DNA from: Actimicrobium sp047621665
GTDB lineage: Bacteria; Pseudomonadota; Gammaproteobacteria; Burkholderiales; Burkholderiaceae_D
Length of the DNA: 64,000 nucleotides
Assembly (NCBI GenBank): GCA_047621665.1
Contig: JBLHMB010000014.1
Span: 3,087 to 67,086 of the forward strand
Direction of reading: 5' to 3'
The notes under the pieces are model-generated. The model did no database searches. It was not told where the DNA came from and worked only from the letters and a program-made list of their open reading frames with translations. Made by a program: the position numbers and the translations under genes. This document shows positions 43,816 to 51,758 of the stretch, piece after piece. The first letter of the stretch is position 1, and each line of letters begins with the position of its first letter.

Positions 43816-44577
43816 TTAGAACTGCACGCCCCTGGTCAGCGCCCCATCGACCACCAGGTTGGTGCCGGTGATGAAGCTGGCCGCCGGACTGCACAGAAAC
43901 ACCACTGCGTTCGCCATCTCTTGCGGGGTGCCCATGCGGCCGGTCGGGTTCAGCGCGAGTGACTCCTGAAAGAGCGCCGGATTGCCCTGCTCGATTTTTT
44001 CCCACACGCCACCGGCAAAATAGGTATTCCCGGGCGAGACCGTGTTGGCGCGAATCCCCTTGCCCGCCAGGTGATACGCCAGCCCCTGGGTGTAGTGGAT
44101 GATGGCGGCCTTGAAAGCGCCATAAGGACCGGACACAAAATCAATCTCGCGTCCGGACACGCTCGACACCGCGAGGATCGCGGCATGCTTGCTTTGTTCC
44201 AGACTCGGCATGGCCGCGTCGACCAGTCGTACCGTGCCCATCATGTCGACCTGATAGCCGGTGTTCCAGGCGGCTTCGTCCTGGGCAATCGCGAGTGCGC
44301 TGACGTTGGCTACGACGATATCGATACCGCCCATGCGCTGCGCGCTGATCGCGACCCAGGCCTTGAGGCCGTCCGCATCGGCTACATCGACCACGCTGCC
44401 AAATGCACTCGCACCAGACGCCGAGAGCGCGGCCGTAGCCTGCGCGACTTCTTCCGGATTACGGGCGCAGAAGCAGACTTGCGCGCCTTCGGCCAGCAAG
44501 GTCTCGACGATCGCGCGACCAATGCCACGGGTACCGCCGGTGACGACGGCTCTGAGGCCTGTAAGTTGAAGATCCAT
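43816..44577 (-). CDS. Short-chain dehydrogenase/reductase (SDR)
   Basis: This 253-residue classical SDR has the cofactor loop TGGTRGIG at residues 13-20, the NVSALAIA segment, catalytic Ser in AVSSVSGRE and YGAFK as the YxxxK motif. It ends with the family sequence SFITGTNLVVDGALTRG. It oxidises or reduces an alcohol or keto group with NAD(P)H. GGAAAA precedes the start, 25 bases after fmdA, so it is the last gene of the urt-fmdA operon. Its role in amide metabolism is not evident. Confidence 0.9.
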   Translation of the reverse strand: MDLQLTGLRAVVTGGTRGIGRAIVETLLAEGAQVCFCARNPEEVAQATAALSASGASAFGSVVDVADADGLKAWVAISAQRMGGIDIVVANVSALAIAQDEAAWNTGYQVDMMGTVRLVDAAMPSLEQSKHAAILAVSSVSGREIDFVSGPYGAFKAAIIHYTQGLAYHLAGKGIRANTVSPGNTYFAGGVWEKIEQGNPALFQESLALNPTGRMGTPQEMANAVVFLCSPAASFITGTNLVVDGALTRGVQF

Positions 44578-44602
44578 GCATTTTCCTTTTCGGTGAGTTC
44601 GT

Positions 44603-45589
44603 TCAGGCGAGGTATTTTTTGTCTATGCCGGTCGCGACCGTATATTTCGGGTCAACAAAATTGCCGAGCTTAACTTTGCCGCATTGACTGAGCATCATGT
44701 ACGCATCCCAGCGATCGAAACCGTATTCTTTTTCCAGCCACAGCACCAGCTCGAGGTAGGCAATCCGGGTCGCGTCTTCCAGCGGCCGGGCGCTGCCGAT
44801 GGTCATCATCATGGATTCGGTTTCCAGGCGAGGCCAGCTGATTTCCCAGTTCTTGATCAGCTCGACGTGGATGGTGGTGCGACTGGCGAATTCGACGGCC
44901 GTGCCACACACTTCGCCATCGCCCTGACAGGCATGGGCGTCGCCGATGAACAGCCGGCCACCGGGTGATCGTACCGGAAGGTAGGTGATGCTACCCGGAC
45001 CCATATCCGGAATGTCCATGTTGCCACCGTGCGAGTCCGGCGTCAGCGAATTGATTGAATCGATTTCCGGCGACAGGCTCAACGTGCCGATGTGCGGACA
45101 ATACGGCAGCGTGATGCGCTTGCTCCAGTAGACGCCCTGCTCGTCGACATCGATTTTGCGGGTGATTTCGGGTAGCGGTTCGTTGAGCATCGCGGTGGCG
45201 CCGGTACCGGTCAGCGCGCCGAAATACGGGATCAGGCAGCAGGTACCGCGCGGGTTCGGACCGCGTGGCAACATCGATTCGATGTAGACGGCGATGACAT
45301 CACCCTTCTCGGCACCCTCGACCATGATCGGACCGCTTTGCGGATTCAGAAACGGCATCTTCAGCTTCTGGCTCGGCATGTCCTGTTCGGTCTGGATTTT
45401 GCCGTCGAAGGCGTCGCGTGTTTCGACGATGACGCGGTCACCGGGTTTGATGTGCAAGACCGGATTGGAGTAAGGACCGATAGTGTAGTGGAACTGCCCT
45501 TGCAGTTCTTCGGTCAACTCATGGGTTTTGCCCTGCTTGCCGCCAGCTACGCCGCGGGTATGCATCAGTGATTTTTTTAGCCAGTCCAT
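44603..45589 (-). CDS. fmdA: Acetamidase/formamidase
   Basis: This 328-residue protein of the FmdA/AmdA family hydrolyses formamide or acetamide to ammonia and the acid. Family features include LHIKPGDRVIVETRDAFDG near the N-terminus, the segment LPRGPNPRGTCCLIPYFG, and GDAHACQGDGEVCGTAVEF with the metal-binding His and Asp. GGAAA precedes the ATG. It lies 75 bases after urtE in the same operon, which argues that the transporter brings in short amides as well as, or instead of, urea. Confidence 0.94.
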   Translation of the reverse strand: MDWLKKSLMHTRGVAGGKQGKTHELTEELQGQFHYTIGPYSNPVLHIKPGDRVIVETRDAFDGKIQTEQDMPSQKLKMPFLNPQSGPIMVEGAEKGDVIAVYIESMLPRGPNPRGTCCLIPYFGALTGTGATAMLNEPLPEITRKIDVDEQGVYWSKRITLPYCPHIGTLSLSPEIDSINSLTPDSHGGNMDIPDMGPGSITYLPVRSPGGRLFIGDAHACQGDGEVCGTAVEFASRTTIHVELIKNWEISWPRLETESMMMTIGSARPLEDATRIAYLELVLWLEKEYGFDRWDAYMMLSQCGKVKLGNFVDPKYTVATGIDKKYLA

Positions 45590-45664
45590 CAGGTTTCCAA
45601 TCGTTTAAAGTTGCGTTTGAAGATGAATGCTTCATGAAGCGTGCCAGACAGTCCGGCACACCGC

Positions 45665-46369
45665 TTACACCGAGATCAGTGATCTCACGTTGTCTTTTTG
45701 CATGTCGGTACCAAGTCCGCTCGCGACCACCTGCCCCCGTACCAGTACCACGTAATCGTCTGCGACGGCTTCAGCGAAGTCGACATATTGTTCAACCAGC
45801 AGAATGGACATGCGCCCTTTCAGGGACAAAATCACGGCTTCGATTTCCTTGACAATCGAAGGCTGGATACCTTCCGTCGGTTCGTCCAGAATCAGCAGCG
45901 ACGGATTGGTCAGCAGCGCCCGGCCGATCGCCAGTTGCTGTTGCTGACCACCGGAGAGATTGCCGGCGATGCGTGCGCGCATCCTTGCCAGTACCGGGAA
46001 AATATTCACCACGTCTTCTAGCGTGAAGCCGGTAGCACCCTTGCGCTTACCCTGTTCGCCAGTCATCGCACCGATCTGCAGGTTCTCCGCGACGCTCAAT
46101 TCCGGAAAAATTTCGCGCCCCTGCGGCACGTAACCCAGTCCGGCCCGCGCCCGCAGATGCGGTGCCATGCGCGCGATGTTACGGCCATCGAGTTCGATAC
46201 TGCCGGAACGGATTGGCGTCAATCCCATCAGGCAGCGCAGCAATGTGGACTTACCCACGCCATTGCGTCCGAGCAGCACGGTGCAGGCACCTGTCGCCAC
46301 ACTGAGGTCGACATTGCGCAGCACCTGGCTGCTGCCGTAATACTGGTTGACCGCTTGCAGACTCAGCAT
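45665..46369 (-). CDS. urtE: Urea/amide ABC transporter ATP-binding protein UrtE
   Basis: This 234-residue ABC ATPase of the branched-chain amino acid/urea class has Walker A GRNGVGKST (residues 34-42), signature NLSGGQQQQLAIGRAL and Walker B LLILDEPTEGIQPS. The start at ATG 46369 gives the standard N-terminus (MLSLQAVNQYYG) and lies just after urtD. The frame to 46519 would add unrelated residues. It powers UrtB/UrtC with UrtD. Confidence 0.95.
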   Translation of the reverse strand: MLSLQAVNQYYGSSQVLRNVDLSVATGACTVLLGRNGVGKSTLLRCLMGLTPIRSGSIELDGRNIARMAPHLRARAGLGYVPQGREIFPELSVAENLQIGAMTGEQGKRKGATGFTLEDVVNIFPVLARMRARIAGNLSGGQQQQLAIGRALLTNPSLLILDEPTEGIQPSIVKEIEAVILSLKGRMSILLVEQYVDFAEAVADDYVVLVRGQVVASGLGTDMQKDNVRSLISV

Positions 46370-46373
46370 GGAT

Positions 46374-47123
46374 TCATCTCCCCAAATAAACCTGCACGAC
46401 ACGCGGATCATTGCGTACCGTGTCCATCGATCCTTCCCGTAGTACTTGCCCTTCATGCAGCACGCTGACGAGGTCGGCGATTGCATCAACGAACGCCATG
46501 TCGTGTTCGACCACGACAATGGCCCGGTCGGGCGAGCGCAGCCGCGCCAGCAACTCGACGGTACGGCTAGTCTCCTGATCAGTCATGCCGGCTACCGGCT
46601 CGTCGAGAAGCAATACCTTGGGGTCGGCTGCCAGCAGCATGCCGATTTCCAGCCATTGTTTCTGTCCGTGTGACAGTACGCCCGCGAGGTCGTTGCGGAC
46701 TGATTCCAGACCAATGGTGTCGAGTACTTCATCGATGCGATAGCGCTGGCGTCCACTGAGGCGCGATGCCAGCATGGCCAGATAACCCTGGCCGTTGCGT
46801 ACCGCCAGTTCGATGTTCTGATCCACCGGCAAGGCTTCGAAGACGCTGGGCTTCTGGAACTTGCGGCCGATACCGCAACGGGCAATGGTCGCTTCGCCGA
46901 GTGCTGCGAGGTTGAGTTTGCCATCGAGGTAGACCTCGCCGCTGGTGGGTCGGGTCTTGCCGGTGATGACATCCATCAGTGTGGTCTTGCCGGCCCCGTT
47001 GGGACCGATGATGGCGCGCGTCTCGCCATAGCGCAATTCCAGCGTCAGATTCGTGATGGCCGCAAAGCCGCCAAAATTGACGTTCAGACCGTTGATGTAA
47101 ATCGCGGTGCGCTGGTCCATCAT
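46374..47123 (-). CDS. urtD: Urea/amide ABC transporter ATP-binding protein UrtD
   Basis: This 249-residue ABC ATPase has Walker A GPNGAGKTT (residues 40-48), a VLSHGQKQWLEIGMLL signature typical of UrtD/LivG (LSHG rather than LSGG), and Walker B VLLLDEPVAGMTDQE. The ATG at 47123 overlaps the urtC stop as ATGA. It pairs with UrtE on the cytoplasmic face. Confidence 0.95.
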   Translation of the reverse strand: MMDQRTAIYINGLNVNFGGFAAITNLTLELRYGETRAIIGPNGAGKTTLMDVITGKTRPTSGEVYLDGKLNLAALGEATIARCGIGRKFQKPSVFEALPVDQNIELAVRNGQGYLAMLASRLSGRQRYRIDEVLDTIGLESVRNDLAGVLSHGQKQWLEIGMLLAADPKVLLLDEPVAGMTDQETSRTVELLARLRSPDRAIVVVEHDMAFVDAIADLVSVLHEGQVLREGSMDTVRNDPRVVQVYLGR

Positions 47124-48268
47124 GCGGCCTTGTCGGCGACATTGCGGCGACCTGTCAGCAGACGCACGCCACTCCACAAGCCATTACTCAGCGCCACCGT
47201 AATAAGCAATGTCACACCCGCGAGTATGAACGGCCAGGCACTCGGTACCAGTGCGCTGAGCCAGAATTTCAAGCCATTGACCAGCACCGCGCCCAGAATC
47301 GCACCGATCAGGCTGCCGCGCCCGCCGATGGCAACCCAGACCGCGATTTCGACCGACAGCATCGGTGCGACTATGGTGGGATTGACGATGCCGACTTGCG
47401 GTACGTACAGCAGGCCGGCCAGTGCCGCCACCGCCGCTGACAGTACCCACGCAAACAGTTTGATGCGGTCGGTGCGGTAGCCCATGAAGCGCAGCCGCGC
47501 TTCATCATCGCGAACGCCAACAAGGGTCTGGCCAAAACTGGAATCAGCGATCAGGCGCAGCACCAGAAACACGATGGCCAGGCACACGCAGGCCAGACTG
47601 GCCAATCCGACCTGCGTCCCGGTCCGGGCCAGCGGATGGCCGGCAATGCTGGTGAATCCGGTCAGGCCATTATTGCCACCGAGCCCGAGGTCATTGATAA
47701 ACAGCAGCAGCATCAACGCATAGGTCAGCGCCTGGGTGATGATAGAAAAATACACGCCATTGATGCGCGAGCCAAAAGTCGACAGACCGAACAGGCCGGC
47801 GATGGCGATGGCTCCACCAATGGCCAGCGCGATGGCGACATCGAGCCGGGCAAAGGCCTGCAGCAGCGCCGGAAATTCCTTCCATCCCATGTAGAGCATG
47901 AAGTCCGGCAGCACACCGGTATCGGCATACGCGCCATTGAGCAGATAAAAGCCCATCGCATAGCCGCCGATGCCGAAAAATATACCGTGGCCAAGGCTGA
48001 GAATGCCGGCCAGCCCCCAGACAAAATCGAGTGCCAGCGCCAGCATCGCAAAGCACATGATCTGGCCGAGCATGTTGATGCTGAAGAGCGAGAGATGGAA
48101 CACGCTGGCGCTATCGATGGCGGTGTTGGCGATGGGCAGATAGATACCCAGAACAAGCAGCACCAGAACCAGGGCGTACTCGCCGCGGTGACGCGGCGTG
48201 CGGCCACGGGCTTGGGTCGGGCGTTTCGCCGGAGTCGGGATCCGGGACGGATTACTGGTGACGGTCAT
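47120..48268 (-). CDS. urtC: Urea/amide ABC transporter permease UrtC
   Basis: This 382-residue LivM-type permease has about ten membrane helices, the segment GLAGILSLGHGIFFGIGGYAMGF and the cytoplasmic EAA-like loop with GVRDDEARLRFMGY. The ATG at 48268 has AAGGAA seven bases upstream and is preferred. An earlier ATG at 48292 overlaps the urtB stop (TGATG) but lacks a ribosome binding site. It forms the channel with UrtB. Confidence 0.94.
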   Translation of the reverse strand: MTVTSNPSRIPTPAKRPTQARGRTPRHRGEYALVLVLLVLGIYLPIANTAIDSASVFHLSLFSINMLGQIMCFAMLALALDFVWGLAGILSLGHGIFFGIGGYAMGFYLLNGAYADTGVLPDFMLYMGWKEFPALLQAFARLDVAIALAIGGAIAIAGLFGLSTFGSRINGVYFSIITQALTYALMLLLFINDLGLGGNNGLTGFTSIAGHPLARTGTQVGLASLACVCLAIVFLVLRLIADSSFGQTLVGVRDDEARLRFMGYRTDRIKLFAWVLSAAVAALAGLLYVPQVGIVNPTIVAPMLSVEIAVWVAIGGRGSLIGAILGAVLVNGLKFWLSALVPSAWPFILAGVTLLITVALSNGLWSGVRLLTGRRNVADKAA

Positions 48269-48291
48269 GGTCGGTTCCTTGGAGACGGGCA

Positions 48292-49947
48292 TCAGACGCG
48301 GGTCTTACTGGCAAACAGGCCTTGCGGACGGCGCTGGATGATGATGACGATGAGCAGCAGAATGGCTACCTTGGCAGCGACTGCGCCGTACAGCGGCTCG
48401 ATGATCTGGTTGATTTCACCCAGTGCCAGCGACGAAATGGCGGTACCGACCAGACTGCCTGCACCGCCGAGCACCACCACCATGAAGGCATCGATGACAA
48501 AGGAAGTCCCCATCGATGGATTGACACTGGCAATCTGGGTCAGCACCACACCGGCCAGACCCGCCAGACCGGCGCCCAGACCGAACGCCAGACGGTCAAT
48601 TTTTTCGGCTGCCACGCCGAGGCTGCGGGCGGTATCGCGGCGCTGCGTGGTGGCGCGAATAAGCAAACCGAAGCGGGTATGCCGGATCAGCAGCAACGTC
48701 GCACCAAAGATTGCCAGTGCCAGCAAGATGGCGAAGATGCGGTTGTAGGTCACAAAAAATCCGGCGAATACTTGCGTGCCACCGTTGAGGAATCCGGGCG
48801 AGATGAATTCGAGATTTTGCGAACCGAACACCAGTTGCACCAGCTTGATGGTGGCAATGCTGACCGCCCACGTCGCCAGCAAGGTCTCGAGCGGACGGCG
48901 GTATAAAAACCGGATCACACAGAATTCGAGCAGCATGCCGAACAGCGCGCAGACGATAAAGGCACACGGAATCGCGACAAAAATATAGGCCCCGAAAAAG
49001 GCCGGCAGATAAGCCTGCATCAACTGCTCGACAACGTACGTGGCATACGCGCCGACCATGATGAATTCGCCATGTGCCAGGTTGATCACGCCCATCAGGC
49101 CGAACACAATCGACAGCCCGAGCGCAGTCAGCAACAGGATGCCGGCATAGCTCAGGCCACTGAACAGCACCGAGCAGATCTTGCCCAGCATGAGCCACTG
49201 GTCGATGGTGCGAATGCCGGCGCTGGCCGCGCCGATCAGATAGGTGTCCGTCGGCGCGGCAGTGGCCAGCACGTTGGCCAGCAAGGTGCGCGAGGCCAGG
49301 CTGGGTACGCTGGCGACGATGTCGATGGCACGCCGGCGCTCGTCGATCGACGCGCTTTCCAGTCCGCGTTTGGCCATCGCCAGCGTGAGCGTCGCATGTA
49401 CCTGGGCATCCTTCTCGCGTGCCAGGGCGGCGTTGATGATGTCGCTATCGAGCAGCGCATAGAACTTGTCCACCTGCGCCGCCGCCTGCTCCCGATCAGC
49501 CAGAGTGCTGCTAAATAGATTGAGTTCGGCGGCCGCCACCGCCAGCTTGCGCCGCACGAGCATGTTCGGGACGTAAACCAGTTCGGCCGGCAGACTACTT
49601 ACCGCGAGCAGCGATACGGCATCAATTTGCTGCGCCGTGTCGGCCAGCACCGGCGTGCCCGACGGCGGACAAAGCAGTGCTGCGTTGCGGATGGCGGCAA
49701 TGACCCGTTGGGCCCAGGCGCGCTCAAGCGGATTGCCTGCCACGCCATGACCGACCAACCGCGCGAGTGCCTGCGACGGACCCGCGCCGGGATCATCGGC
49801 GCAGAGGCCGGTGATGCTGGTCAACCGCTGCTGCTGCACCGCCGGTGCGCTGATGTCCTGTGCGCGCACCATGGCCGACCAGATCAGGCACAGCAGCAGC
49901 AATGTCAGGTGGCAGGCAAGCCGGAGGACAGTTGTCCATCTTTTCAT
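48292..49947 (-). CDS. urtB: Urea/amide ABC transporter permease UrtB
   Basis: The product is a 551-residue LivH-type permease. The membrane part is C-terminal (about residues 245-551; GVINLAHGEFIMVGAYATYV is the family motif). The N-terminal 240 residues form an exported domain after a signal peptide (MKRWTTVLRLACHL), as is typical for proteobacterial UrtB. ATG 49947 is chosen over the one at 49983 because it starts the signal peptide. A 28-base palindrome lies between this gene and urtA. Confidence 0.93.
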   Translation of the reverse strand: MKRWTTVLRLACHLTLLLLCLIWSAMVRAQDISAPAVQQQRLTSITGLCADDPGAGPSQALARLVGHGVAGNPLERAWAQRVIAAIRNAALLCPPSGTPVLADTAQQIDAVSLLAVSSLPAELVYVPNMLVRRKLAVAAAELNLFSSTLADREQAAAQVDKFYALLDSDIINAALAREKDAQVHATLTLAMAKRGLESASIDERRRAIDIVASVPSLASRTLLANVLATAAPTDTYLIGAASAGIRTIDQWLMLGKICSVLFSGLSYAGILLLTALGLSIVFGLMGVINLAHGEFIMVGAYATYVVEQLMQAYLPAFFGAYIFVAIPCAFIVCALFGMLLEFCVIRFLYRRPLETLLATWAVSIATIKLVQLVFGSQNLEFISPGFLNGGTQVFAGFFVTYNRIFAILLALAIFGATLLLIRHTRFGLLIRATTQRRDTARSLGVAAEKIDRLAFGLGAGLAGLAGVVLTQIASVNPSMGTSFVIDAFMVVVLGGAGSLVGTAISSLALGEINQIIEPLYGAVAAKVAILLLIVIIIQRRPQGLFASKTRV

Positions 49948-49994
49948 GATCGACCTTGTTGTATGACGAATTCGGATTAGCATTTGCCGTCATG

Positions 49995-50022
49995 TTCCGG
50001 TGCCGGCATGCCGGCACCGGAA
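49995..50022. other. Perfect 28-base palindrome between urtA and urtB
   Basis: The left half TTCCGGTGCCGGCA is exactly mirrored by TGCCGGCACCGGAA. In the leftward transcript it would form a very stable hairpin directly after the urtA stop. No T run follows, so it more likely protects urtA mRNA from 3' decay or reduces read-through, keeping the binding protein in excess over the permeases. Confidence 0.75.
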
Positions 50023-50029
50023 GACTTCT

Positions 50030-51265
50030 TTAGCCCTTCATGAACGGGCTATACGGCACCGGTGCGACGATGTCCTTGGACTTCCAGAGAATATCGAAAC
50101 CCTGCTTGGCATTGATCGAGCCGATCATGTCGCCGCGCCACAGGTACTGGTTCTCCATGTCCATCTTCGCGGTGTAACCGGCCGGGTCGGCAATCGTCAT
50201 CCCTGCCAGTGCCTTGCGTACCGGACCGGTGGCCACCGACTTGGCTTTTTGCGCGGCCTTGGCCCAGAGGTTAATGCCGAGGTAAGTCGAGACCATCGGA
50301 TCGATCACCATGTCAGGCCGGTGCTTGAGTTTGTTGGCCTTGACGTAGCTGCTCCACTCCGACTTGAACTGGCGGTTCAGCGGGTTGTCAACGTTCTGGA
50401 AATAGCACCAGCAGCTCAGGTGACCCACCAGCGGTTTGGTGTCGAGACCTTCCAGATCACTGTCGACCACATCGAGTCCGAGAATCGGAATTTCGGTCGC
50501 ACGCACACCCTGATTAATAGCTTCCTTGAACATCGCCGGAATCGAATCACCGACCACGGTCAGCACCACAATCGCCTGGCCGCCCGGCAGTGCGGCGAAC
50601 TCCTTGATGTCGCGCACGATGCTCTGAAAATTGGAGTGACCGAACGGCACGTACTGTTCGCGTAGCGCGGATTCAGGAATGTTTTTGGTCTTGAAATACC
50701 CCTTGAGCATCTTGTTGATCGTGCGCGGCCAGACATAGTCGCTACCGATCATGAAGAAACGTTTTGCCCCGCCACCCTGCGGGTCCATCAGGTACTCGAT
50801 GGCCGGCAGCACCGAGCTGCTTGGCGGCGAATTGAGGTACACCACATTCTTCGATTGCTCTTCGCCTTCGAAATGCAGCGGATAAAACAGCAGGCTGTCG
50901 TTGGACTCAACCACCGGCAACACCGTCTTGCGCGAGACCGAGGTCCAGCAGCCGAATGTGGCGGCCACCTTGTCGCGCAAGATCAGTTGCTTGGTCATCT
51001 GCGCATACATCGGCCAGTCCGATGCCGGGTCGACTACCACGCCTAGCAACGGCCGCCCCAGCACGCCGCCCCTGGCGTTGATCTGGTCAATCGTCATCAA
51101 TGCCGTGTCCTTGAGCAGCGACTCGTTATTGGCCATCGTGCCGGACTGCGAGAACAGCAGACCGAGCTTGATCGGCTCGCCCGCCGGTGCGGCCAGCAGT
51201 GTTGAAGGTAATGTCGCAGCCACCACACCCGCGCCTGCTACGGACAAGAAATCACGTCTTTTCAT
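50030..51265 (-). CDS. urtA: Urea/amide ABC transporter substrate-binding protein UrtA
   Basis: This 411-residue periplasmic binding protein of the UrtA/AmiC-like group begins with a twin-arginine type signal (MKRRDFLSVAGAG, Arg3-Arg4), cleaved probably after LLAAPA. The segments KLGLLFSQSGTMANNESLLK and FYPLHFEGEEQSKNVVYLNS are characteristic. The ATG at 51265 has GGAG upstream; the frame to 51334 runs through the leader terminator and is rejected. It is the first gene of the operon, preceded by a sigma-54-type promoter and an attenuator leader. Confidence 0.95.
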   Translation of the reverse strand: MKRRDFLSVAGAGVVAATLPSTLLAAPAGEPIKLGLLFSQSGTMANNESLLKDTALMTIDQINARGGVLGRPLLGVVVDPASDWPMYAQMTKQLILRDKVAATFGCWTSVSRKTVLPVVESNDSLLFYPLHFEGEEQSKNVVYLNSPPSSSVLPAIEYLMDPQGGGAKRFFMIGSDYVWPRTINKMLKGYFKTKNIPESALREQYVPFGHSNFQSIVRDIKEFAALPGGQAIVVLTVVGDSIPAMFKEAINQGVRATEIPILGLDVVDSDLEGLDTKPLVGHLSCWCYFQNVDNPLNRQFKSEWSSYVKANKLKHRPDMVIDPMVSTYLGINLWAKAAQKAKSVATGPVRKALAGMTIADPAGYTAKMDMENQYLWRGDMIGSINAKQGFDILWKSKDIVAPVPYSPFMKG

Positions 51266-51296
51266 TGAGGACTCCGATTGAACATGCTGATTTTCC

Positions 51297-51332
51297 AAAA
51301 AAAAAGCCCGCACCAATTGCTTGGTTGCGGAC
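51297..51332 (-). terminator. Leader terminator (attenuator) upstream of urtA
   Basis: On the minus strand, GTCCGC-A-ACCAA pairs with TTGGT-GCGGGC (51306-51332; one bulged A, one G-U pair) and is followed by nine T residues (51297-51305). It lies between the promoter and the urtA start, with no minus-strand gene upstream, so it can only act as an attenuator. AmiR-type proteins prevent such termination. Confidence 0.85.
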
Positions 51333-51348
51333 ATTTTTGGCCGGTGTC

Positions 51349-51372
51349 GCTCAAGACGCCTTTGTCTTGAGC
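51349..51372 (-). promoter_or_regulatory. Hexaloop hairpin, candidate ANTAR (AmiR) RNA target
   Basis: GCTCAAGAC (51349-51357) and GTCTTGAGC (51364-51372) form a perfect 9-bp stem with a 6-base loop. Read in the leftward transcript, the loop is AAAGGC, with A at position 1 and G at position 4 as in known ANTAR target hairpins. It lies 16 bases upstream of the attenuator. A second hexaloop stem, usual in ANTAR leaders, is only weakly suggested next to the terminator. Confidence 0.75.
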
Positions 51373-51376
51373 AACG

Positions 51377-51414
51377 AGGTTTTCAATTTCACTAATCGCT
51401 GAAAATTAAAACCT
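51377..51414 (-). other. Imperfect inverted repeat at the 5' end of the urtA leader
   Basis: Arms at 51377-51391 and 51400-51414 match at 13 of 15 positions around an 8-base loop. It would form the first structure of the leader if transcription starts near 51418. It could be an upstream RNA structure or a protein-binding site on DNA. Confidence 0.45.
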
Positions 51415-51427
51415 TCCCGATAACTAA

Positions 51428-51443
51428 TGCAAAGGTCGTGCCA
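51428..51443 (-). promoter_or_regulatory. Sigma-54 (RpoN) promoter of the urtABCDE-fmdA operon
   Basis: The minus strand reads TGGCACGACCTTTGCA. The GG and GC cores are separated by exactly ten bases, and TGGCACG-N4-TTGC matches the RpoN consensus almost perfectly. The expected start near 51418 gives a leader of about 150 bases. This implies nitrogen control through an NtrC-type activator (inference). Confidence 0.82.
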
Positions 51444-51470
51444 CCGTCGTGACTACCACCAGTAACGCGG

Positions 51471-51518
51471 ATTCAGGCAGGTGGTGAGGACCCGAAATCC
51501 GGACTGAATCCGGGTCCT
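51471..51518. promoter_or_regulatory. Nested inverted repeats in the urtA-amiC intergenic region
   Basis: GGATTCAG (51471-51478) mirrors CTGAATCC (51504-51511), and AGGACCC (51487-51493) mirrors GGGTCCT (51512-51518). They lie 30 to 75 bases upstream of the RpoN promoter, where activator sites may occur, within the 493-base gap that also serves amiC. Function unknown. Confidence 0.35.
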
Positions 51519-51758
51519 GCGCGGGGCGTCAGCTACTATTTCAGCGCGGGTTGAAGCGGGATTGCTCGTACAAATAACACACGAGGCACCGAAGAATACC
51601 GGTGACGTTTTTGCACTTTTTTTGTACGTATGCACACAACTGGCGCACCGTTCGCGACCCATCGTGAAGCATCAAAATCTTCTGCGTATGTCGACAGACT
51701 ATGCAGTATTATAAATTTCCAACTCTCTATGGATGCCTGAGACTGAGGCACTTTCTGC

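Noticed and set aside
51306..51348. Second ANTAR hexaloop hairpin between the first hairpin and the terminator
   Set aside because: The best stem (CGGCC/GTCCG with loop AAAAAT) has a mismatch, and the loop lacks G at position 4. I do not claim it as a feature.
51631..51645. Second sigma-54-like promoter (TGGCGCACCGTTCGC) before amiC
   Set aside because: The GG-GC spacing fits, but the flanking bases match the consensus poorly, so it is not listed.
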